This document shows positions 56,401-64,000 of a DNA stretch of 64,000 nucleotides, one piece after another; position 1 is the first letter of the stretch, and the number at the start of each line of letters is the position of its first letter. Source of the stretch: Crotophaga sulcirostris. Lineage: Eukaryota > Chordata > Aves > Cuculiformes > Crotophagidae. Location of the stretch: the NCBI GenBank assembly GCA_013397455.1, contig VYZB01000024.1:3518632-3582631 (forward strand), read 5' to 3'. A model generated the notes under the pieces. It saw nothing but the letters and a program-made list of their open reading frames with translations, did not search any database and was not told where the DNA came from. Both the position numbers and the translations under genes were made by a program.

Positions 56401-59328
56401 TGGGAGAATCTTGAACAATGGAGCCGGTATGAAAGATGAAATTTAAGCCTCTACTATTTTATTTTCATTGTTAATACAGCAACAACAGTACTAATGCTTT
56501 CTCTCTGTGCCTTTAAACTGTGAGTGTCCATGTGCTTTGCAATGGGTGGTGTCATTCTTTTAGCATGGAAACGGCAGTGCTGCAAGTCAAGTCATTTGCC
56601 TTGAGTAACATAAACTGGTGGCAGAAACAAGACTTGCAATCTGTGTCCTTCAGGTTTCTTTTTTTCCAGCTTGACTATTTTGTCTCTGATTGTATAGGTG
56701 GAACAGCGAAAGGTACTAATTTACAGTAATGCGTAGGGGTTTATTTAGAAAACTGCAAGGAAACAGCCAGTAGAGTGTGCTGCTCTCTTATGATGAAATG
56801 AAAAAAAAAAAATTAGTTGTTGGTTTGCTTAAAACCTCCTGAATATCTTTTCTTTGTATTATTCCTGAATGTAAAATTATCCTTGCTGTTTAGAATTTAT
56901 ATCCTTTTACCATTGCCTTTTCCGGAGGGGCACTCACAAAATCAGCAGGTAAACCAACTTCGAGTGATGTAGAAGACACTGTGAATCCTGAGCCAGAAGT
57001 ACAGTATAGGAGAGCAATGGAGTCATATTATCTCATTTTTCTTTCAGCCTGAAGTTCCTATTCTGAGAATCTCATTCATGAAGGTCCAAAAGAAGTGTTT
57101 ACATTCCCCCTTTTCCAACTGACCCTACCAGTTATCCTCTGACCCAGTGTTATGATCTCAAAACATCTGTGAAACCCTAGCAACTTCAGTATTTGGGGGG
57201 AGGGATAGGGAGGGAGAATTGAGGTTGTACAGGATCTTTCATCGCCTTTTGCTTTGGTTATACAGGCTTTGCAGTATTGTCCTGCCAAAGCTTGCATAAG
57301 AATATTTAAAGTAGTTTAATGAATTGTTTCTGAACAACTCTGTGACACTGTTATATTATCTTTTACGATGTTGTCATAAGGGTTTGTTTTTTGTTTACTT
57401 TTTTAGAAATAACTTATTAGAAACAGCATTTTTCCATGTGTCCAAACTTCTCCCTACATGGCACTTTCCCACCAACTGGGAATGGAGGTGATGAGTGTCC
57501 TTTGCAGCTGGTGGGTGCCACTCTTGGCTGGCTGATTAGCTGGCACAAGATGTATTGTGACAGCATGAAAAATGTCGTGCGTTGGCAAATGAACCCATGC
57601 CTTCTACCACGCATGCTGCTTTTGGGCTGGGAGTTCAAAAGAAAAAAAACATGAGTCATGCCTCAGAGTGGATGGGTTTTGCTGTTCACTATAATTTGAA
57701 TAAGCCTCTATCTTTAATGCAAAGACTAGAAAAAAACATTGGAATAGTTCTTTCTTAATCTTTAGTTCTGGTAAAAATCAATAAACAAAAAGATGGCCCA
57801 TATCTGCCTTGGTTTCAGAGTATCCACTTTTCAATTTGGCTTGTTTTCAGACCTTTGTGTAACAAGAGACCATCTCCCCAGATTATTATTTTAGCTTTGT
57901 ATCAAAAAATAGTCTGTCATTAAAAGAAACTTGTGCCATTAATACAATCATAATTGTTTAACTAGAAACATGAAGTATGAAACATGAAATTTTTCTGTAT
58001 TCATTGGCACAGAAAATCAGTCTATCAGAAGAAATTTTATTTTAATGAGTTATCTGGAAATTATGCAAAAAGTGGCCATAGTTTAAAAGATGGACTCAAT
58101 AGGTGAAACTGTAAGTGTGTTGGAGATCAAAAGAGAACAGTACTCAAAGGTAGACAGTTCTTTGTGGCTTGTATAAACAAGTGCTCCTGTTGTTACTACC
58201 TCTGTTGGAGCTGCAGGCATCATAATGATCGCAGAAAACACCATGGAAAAGGGCAGATTTAGCAAATGCCTGAGATGGCTGAGGGAGGATCACAGCTTTC
58301 TTTATGAAATTTGTTTAATTTTTGCAACCATATATTTAGCAGGATAGGAGTGGACTGACTTAAGCCATTATGAGCCTTTAAGGACCTAAATGCATCAGTA
58401 CTGGAGGATGTAGCAAAATGAACGAGAGGGTCTGTACTACCTAATGCAGGTGCCATTTCTATTAACATACAGGGGAAGTATTTCTGGTGTGATTTCTGAA
58501 AATTACTCTAGTCATGGCTATATACTCAGAGACTAGACAAGTCATGATTTTCCTATTTATTCTATATATAGCAAAACAGTGAAAAGAAGTGTGAGACTTC
58601 TTTAAAACTATTCTGGCTACATCTGTGCCATTTGTAGGCACATGGGGCAGGGGCTGAGTTATAAGGCACAGCACTTTCCATGACCTGTGCTCCCACTATC
58701 CATGTTGTGCATCATGGACCATAACTAGGGCAGCTGTGTTACAGGGTTACGGGAGCTCAGGCATACCCCTTCCATGTTCCAGGTTGTACACAAGCACACA
58801 GTGCAGCATGGATCATGCATGGTCACATGACTGCACAGGGAGCTTGGGCAGACACAGGAACTCTTGTCCTACACTTAATCCCCTGCTGGCCCTTAGTAAT
58901 GTGTCATATAGGCATACCATGATCAACTCCTTGCCAGAGGCAGAGTTTACGTGTCTCTGTTTTGACCCTAGTCTTGCTCTGAGTCTTTGTGATATTACCT
59001 CCTTTAGATTTCTGGGCTAGAAAACTAGTCCAATTCTTTCTGCATCCCATTAATGCACCATGTTTTTCTTTGTTGCCCATGCTAAAAAAAAAATAAAACC
59101 AAACATGACAAAAAAGAACAAACCAAAAAATCTCCACATGCATATATGTACATGCCGTTTTTACTGTAATATATGGGAGGAGCATAACTGACATGAAGAT
59201 GGGATCTCATACTGCTTTCATTTGGAGTAGAAATTGACTTTTTAAAGCTTTTGCAGTATCACTTTATGACAAGAGTTCATTACACTAGAACAATGTGTAT
59301 AGTGCTCAGGAGGCATAATCAGCTGTGC

Positions 59329-59351
59329 CTGACTTAAAATATTTAAGTCAG
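59329..59351. repeat. Near-perfect palindrome, 10-bp arms
   Basis: CTGACTTAAA and TTTAAGTCAG are reverse complements separated by three bases (ATA). It is AT-rich and could be a cruciform-prone site or a factor half-site pair. Confidence 0.85.
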
Positions 59352-61170
59352 TTTAAAATTTGATGGTGCAAAATATACTAGATTGCTAAATGAAGGCAGA
59401 ATATAGTTCTGTAAGAATCAGTCAGAGAGATAGTCTCAAGTCCTGGCATTTTCTGCAGGGAAAATGGTGTGCTTTGTGTGCTTGTCCTTTGCCTGCGTGC
59501 CTTCACAATGTAATTATTAGCTAAAAATGTAACAGCATAAGAAAAAACATGGTATGTCTGAATTATAGTAAGTACAGCCTAATGCATACATGCATAGGAG
59601 CAGAGACTTCTGTTACATTCCTGGTGTCCATGTGCAGCTTGTAAAGTGAGTGCACAATTTTTACTCAGCAGTAAAGTCCAGTACTTGTAATGCAGTTACA
59701 TGAAGACTCAGATTTGGCAACAGATACCAGCATGCTATAGTCCTTGCTGTGTTTCTTTAAAAGTTTGTGAGAACAAATGCTCCTGCTCATGCTTCTACTA
59801 ACACCCACTGTATTTTTTCCTTGGCACTTCAGTCTTCCCTTTCATATGGCTTGGTCTTGTTTAAAAGAACAATATCTATTCAGTTTGTTGCCAGAGCTAT
59901 GCTTGAGTAATGCTGTCTGGACTGATAGACCTGAGTTTCCAGAGGATAGTCTGAGCATCAGCCTCATTATCCCAGATGTTGACACAACAGTCACCTATCC
60001 CAGGTAAAGGAAATATGTCAGATGAAGTGCACAGCCTTTATAGCAGCTTTACAGTAAGACTAAACAACCTGGAGCACTCCAGAATTTATAGAAGGGCTGT
60101 AGCATGCGTCTTTTACAAGAAAAAAGTGTTTGAACAGTGCTCGTACATTGAGGGCTCTGATGTTCTAAGGTAGACACCCTGCTGTCTCCCCAACAGACCA
60201 TCACATTAACATGGTCAAGGTACAACACACAAAAGAATAAGTGGTGGCTTTTGACATCAGTCCAGAAGAACTCAAAGCCTGGGTCTTTGTATGTATAGCA
60301 AAACACCTCAACCACTAAGCTCTGTGTACTCTTGCAAACATCTCTATTATTTATACACGTGTATTTGAACACTCCCAGTGTATAGGTTTTGTCCATGAGA
60401 ATCCTAATGTTTGCATACCTGAGGGACATGTAAAAACTGTACCCACAAAATTATGTATATCTAAACCAGGCTACCTTGGGTCTTTGAAAATGTGAAAATT
60501 GCTGTTGCAGGGACATATTTTATCCTCAGAAATAAATGCAAATGTTATGTTCCTGCAGTGGGATCTAGATTTTGTAATAAGAAAACACTTTTTTGACCCT
60601 TAGGAAACTGCAGAATGAACAGTGTTTGACCAGTTTATCAAACTAGACGTAACTATATCTGTGACAACTGTCTGAAAAGATCTACCTAGGTTTCCCAGCA
60701 CAATTTACATTTTAACTAGCATGTGGTTACATTTTTCCCCAGGTTTAATCATTAAACACTGAAAATCTTAATTTCATCAAATGCAATCAAAGAATTTTGT
60801 ATAGTAGCAATTAAAAGTATAAAACTAGCATTTGAGCTACAGCAAATTAAACAGCTGCATTGGAGTATTTTTAGCAGTCATCCCAATCAAAATGCACAAA
60901 AGACTTTTATTTTTTTTAAGGAATATCTGCTGGCTGTAGCTCTGGTTTCCGTAATTCAACAACTTCACTAAATATACTCATATACTTTTAAAAATTTGGT
61001 TAGTGAGAAGCAAGAAACTACATTTTTTCTACAAGGCAACTAGGGTGAAAAAGTTCAGAGGGGTTGTGCTGACTGAATTGCTTTTGCAGAAGGGGACCTT
61101 CCAGCTGTATTTGAAGTGTTTAAATAAGGAAACCAAGAGCTACTTTGTTGTTTCTGTTACTTTTACTGTA

Positions 61171-61219
61171 CTTCATGTGTGGCATTGAGTTTTCCATATT
61201 GTAAATGCCACACATGAAG
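61171..61219. repeat. Perfect 16-bp inverted repeat with 17-base loop
   Basis: CTTCATGTGTGGCATT (61171-61186) and AATGCCACACATGAAG (61204-61219) are exact reverse complements around a 17-base AT-rich loop. Pairing does not extend beyond the arms, so the stem is shorter than a typical microRNA precursor. It is transcribed as part of the DYNC1I1 intron and would fold into a stable hairpin. It may be a remnant of a small inverted-repeat transposon, an RNA structure, or a chance event. No target-site duplication was seen. Confidence 0.9.
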
Positions 61220-64000
61220 CCAGAGGACCTTGTTTCTCATCATTCCTAGCTCCTGCCACTTTGTGGCAGTAGGCCTTTCTATTTATATTTTTTTTTTACT
61301 GAAATGCCCAAGCTTTTGTGTGTAAGTCAGCCAACAGAGTCCTACATAATCAACTGTATAATTAACCAAGTGGTAGTTCTAAACTTCGAGTACCAACATG
61401 TTCCACATCCCTACTCTGTTTAGACTGAATGAAGAAATTTGGAGGAATATTAGAAGCCTGTACAATACTGAGCTGTAGTGTGGGAATTTGCCTGCGTCCC
61501 CCTGATCCAGGAAATTGAAGAGACCTTAGTCTTGTTATGCGATGGTACCTAGAGATACAGAGAGGGTCACAAGTTTGGTTTCTGTCCTGACCCCCCTGGA
61601 ATCTTTTGACCAAGTGTATGAGTGCAGGATGTAGAGAATATACTCACAAAGGGATAGAGTGGGTCCAAAGCCTGAGTAGAGAAAGAAGTTTTGGAGTAGA
61701 AAGGGCTGGGTGAGAAAGGCAGAGATGCACAAGCAGCTCCATCAGTGTCTGCACTTCTGGGGAAACCTCTGGCCTGCTTCCAGTACGGCCATGGAGTTTG
61801 GCATAACTCTGAGATGGGTTCACAGCTTCTCTACCATCTAAGCAGAAACCTGGTAGCTTGAGTTATCTTGAAACTACTGTTGACCAACAAAGACCACGTG
61901 AGTCATGGTATGTGAAATAGTCATAAACTGACATGGTTTCATACCCAGTTCTCCCCCTCAACTTCTCAATATATTTTTTTTCTGAAAAAGAATAAAAAAA
62001 GGAACATTCTAGGTATCTGTTGCAAGAGAAATCCTACTTTGCCTAAGAAATGCTTAGGGAACCCATCTCATTTATTTTTGTGTTGCCAGTCCTGTACTCA
62101 GAGACAGTATTCTCTTCTAGCTTCCTCCATCTTCCCGTGTTGCACCCCTCGCTCCATCTGGCTTCTGGGCTTTCCTGATGTTTTACAGATCATCTTCTGT
62201 TAATCAAAGCTGTTCTCCCTCCCTTGTTGATTCAGTTTATAGTTTATCATGAAATGCATTAGCTTAAAGATAATGAACTTTCACTAGAGCTCTTTCCTGT
62301 TGCTTACTGCCATGAAGCATCAATCAGTACCACAACAGTAAGTGCTAGTCTAGTGCGGATGACATCTTTAGAAGGAGGGATGCAGTTGAGGAGGTGAAGG
62401 AAAGTGGCTATTTAGAGCTCAAGTCATCAATTAAATTAGTCAGTCATAAAGTCACTGTCTTGTTCTTTAGTGATGTTCATGTTGTTGCTGTGTGGGGAGC
62501 TGGTGATGCATCATTGTACTCTGGTGCTTTGTGATGTTGTATCAGTGCTGGAGATATTTTGGGATAGTGCCAATATTCTGCAAGCTTTGCAGGCACAAGA
62601 TGCTATAATGAACAAAGAAATAATTACCCAATCACCCCTCCCCTTACACTGGGAACTGGGACTGGAACTTGGCTTTGGTTTATGTGTGTTTCCCGGAGTG
62701 ACAGCCTCCTTGCTGTTACCAAATCTGCATTCTCTGGCTGGCTGGAGAACATGTTTTCCTGTGCCTTATACCCGCTTCAGGAAGTGACATTGTGTTTTTC
62801 ACTGCACTTCTGAAACCTTTCAACCAATGCTATAAATAAACAAAACTAGTGTTACTTGTTGTGGGCTACTGCTATCAAGCCGAGGGCCCTCCAGACCTCA
62901 GCATAACTGCTTTAATCGCTAGCGTCTGCCTGAAAATTTATTCTGGCTTGAGAGGAAGGGACAGGATGTCCCTGACAGTTCCTCTGACAAGGTTCTGCAT
63001 AGGAAGTGTTTTCTCAGAGGTGTTTGGAGGCAATAGTGAGTACAGCAGAACTGGGAAAATATGGACATGGGTAGTAACCATTTGAAAGAAGTGAGGGACT
63101 CATGAGCCTCCAGTTTACTTCATCAACTGACTTCCTCCATCAACACTGTCTGACATGGTAATGCCAGAAATTTTAGTGAAACTGCTGCTAGACACCTAGC
63201 ATGGAAAAAACATCTGTGCACTGTCAACCAGTCCTGACTGTAGCAACGTACAGTGTGTAGTGTTTCACTTGAATTCCCATGATTAAACATTTCTCTTGCC
63301 CAAGACTGCTGCCTCTGAGTTTTGTAGACTCATGCTTTTGGGAACTGTAGCATGCACTGAAAGCCATTTTGCTAGTAACTATGGGCATGAAAATACCATC
63401 CTAAATGCATGGAACAAATGATTACAGTGGTATTAATTTAAAATGTTTATCAGTCTGCCCTGTTGCCAGTGCCTGAAGAGGTTTCTAAGGGATTTCACGA
63501 GCAGCACTGTAAATTATTTTTCAATGAATGATGAAAACAATGGGTTGTTTATACTTCAGGGATATCCTCTTTAATAAGCGACTGCCTGCCTGCCTCCCTC
63601 CTTAGGTGTCTTTTGCCCCCTTCACAAAGGTGTCTAAGGTGAAAGTCCATTGTGGGACTTAAGATATCATGTTTATATTTCAAAAGGCAAGCTGAAGCTC
63701 TTAGATGTAGTCTCCAGCTGAGAGAAGCACACATTTAGAAATTACAACATTGGTGTTGGCTATCTGGAGCTTTAGGAAGTGGCTGAGAGCTGGCAGTCAA
63801 TTAAAACTGGGCTGGAGTTCAATATCAGAGTTATGCTGCCTGTTTTTGTAGGATGTATTTGAATCCTGGACTACACTGCAATATGGTTTTGATGTAGAAG
63901 TATGTAAAAAGGAAATGTAACCCTTAAGAAGCTGTCTACATATTCTGGTACAGACAGGTTGTTGTGCATAACTCCAGTTCAGGACCATATTTGGGCTGGA

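Larger units (their letters stand above)
27629..64000 (+). other. DYNC1I1: DYNC1I1 intron downstream of the light-chain docking exon (partial)
   Basis: At least 36.4 kb of intron runs to the window edge. I looked for the expected next exon (an acidic EDEEDEE-type start in phase 1) and for WD40 exons and found none. The contents noted separately are two CR1 remnants, a possible third CR1 tip, microsatellites, short palindromes, a perfect hairpin at 61171-61219, CTCF-like motifs and a few candidate conserved regulatory stretches. The remaining DNA is AT-rich, with only short open frames of no recognisable content. Confidence 0.8.

Noticed and set aside
61362..61732. Minus-strand frames with a repeat-like look
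   Set aside because: They do not match any LINE, SINE or LTR family I can name, and there are no terminal repeats or target duplications. They are left as intron.

Overview
This window comes from a vertebrate nuclear genome, almost certainly a bird. It carries the 5' part of one very large multi-exon gene on the + strand: DYNC1I1, cytoplasmic dynein 1 intermediate chain 1. Five small coding exons add up to 490 coding bases, about 163 codons of N-terminal protein, in more than 60 kb of intron. The bird assignment rests on three sequences resembling the 3' ends of CR1 LINEs (two in forms typical of neognath birds, one old sauropsid-type copy), the low repeat density, and introns that look compact for this gene. 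Species cannot be fixed from the window.

Layout. 1-2555: end of an upstream intron. 2563-2670: first coding exon, with the ATG and the charged N-terminal helix that docks dynactin p150Glued and NudE/NudEL. 5187-5301: rest of the charged helix. 7915-8005: Ser/Thr/Pro-rich linker. 8006-23767: a 15.8 kb intron with one old CR1 copy. 23768-23827: a 60-base cassette exon whose skipping keeps the frame, with a weak donor and a displaced pyrimidine tract. 27513-27628: exon carrying the docking sites for the Tctex-type (DYNLT) and LC8 (DYNLL) light chains. 27629-64000: at least 36.4 kb of the next intron. It contains two CR1 remnants, several microsatellites, a CTCF-like motif, a perfect 16-bp hairpin and some candidate regulatory stretches. 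The next exon, which should open with an acidic run, and the WD40 domain lie beyond the window.

Function. The exons encode the regulatory arm of the dynein intermediate chain, which connects the motor's heavy chain to dynactin, to adaptors and to the dimeric light chains. The cassette and the Ser/Thr linker form the segment known to vary between isoforms of this family.

No second gene, tRNA, rRNA, CRISPR array or convincing retrogene was found. The other open reading frames in the window are short (up to 144 codons), lack recognisable domains and fit chance in AT-rich intron DNA. I saw no evidence of a previously undescribed multi-gene system. The most interesting signals are the splice architecture of the cassette exon, the perfect hairpin at 61171-61219 and the CTCF-like motif near 33.3 kb.
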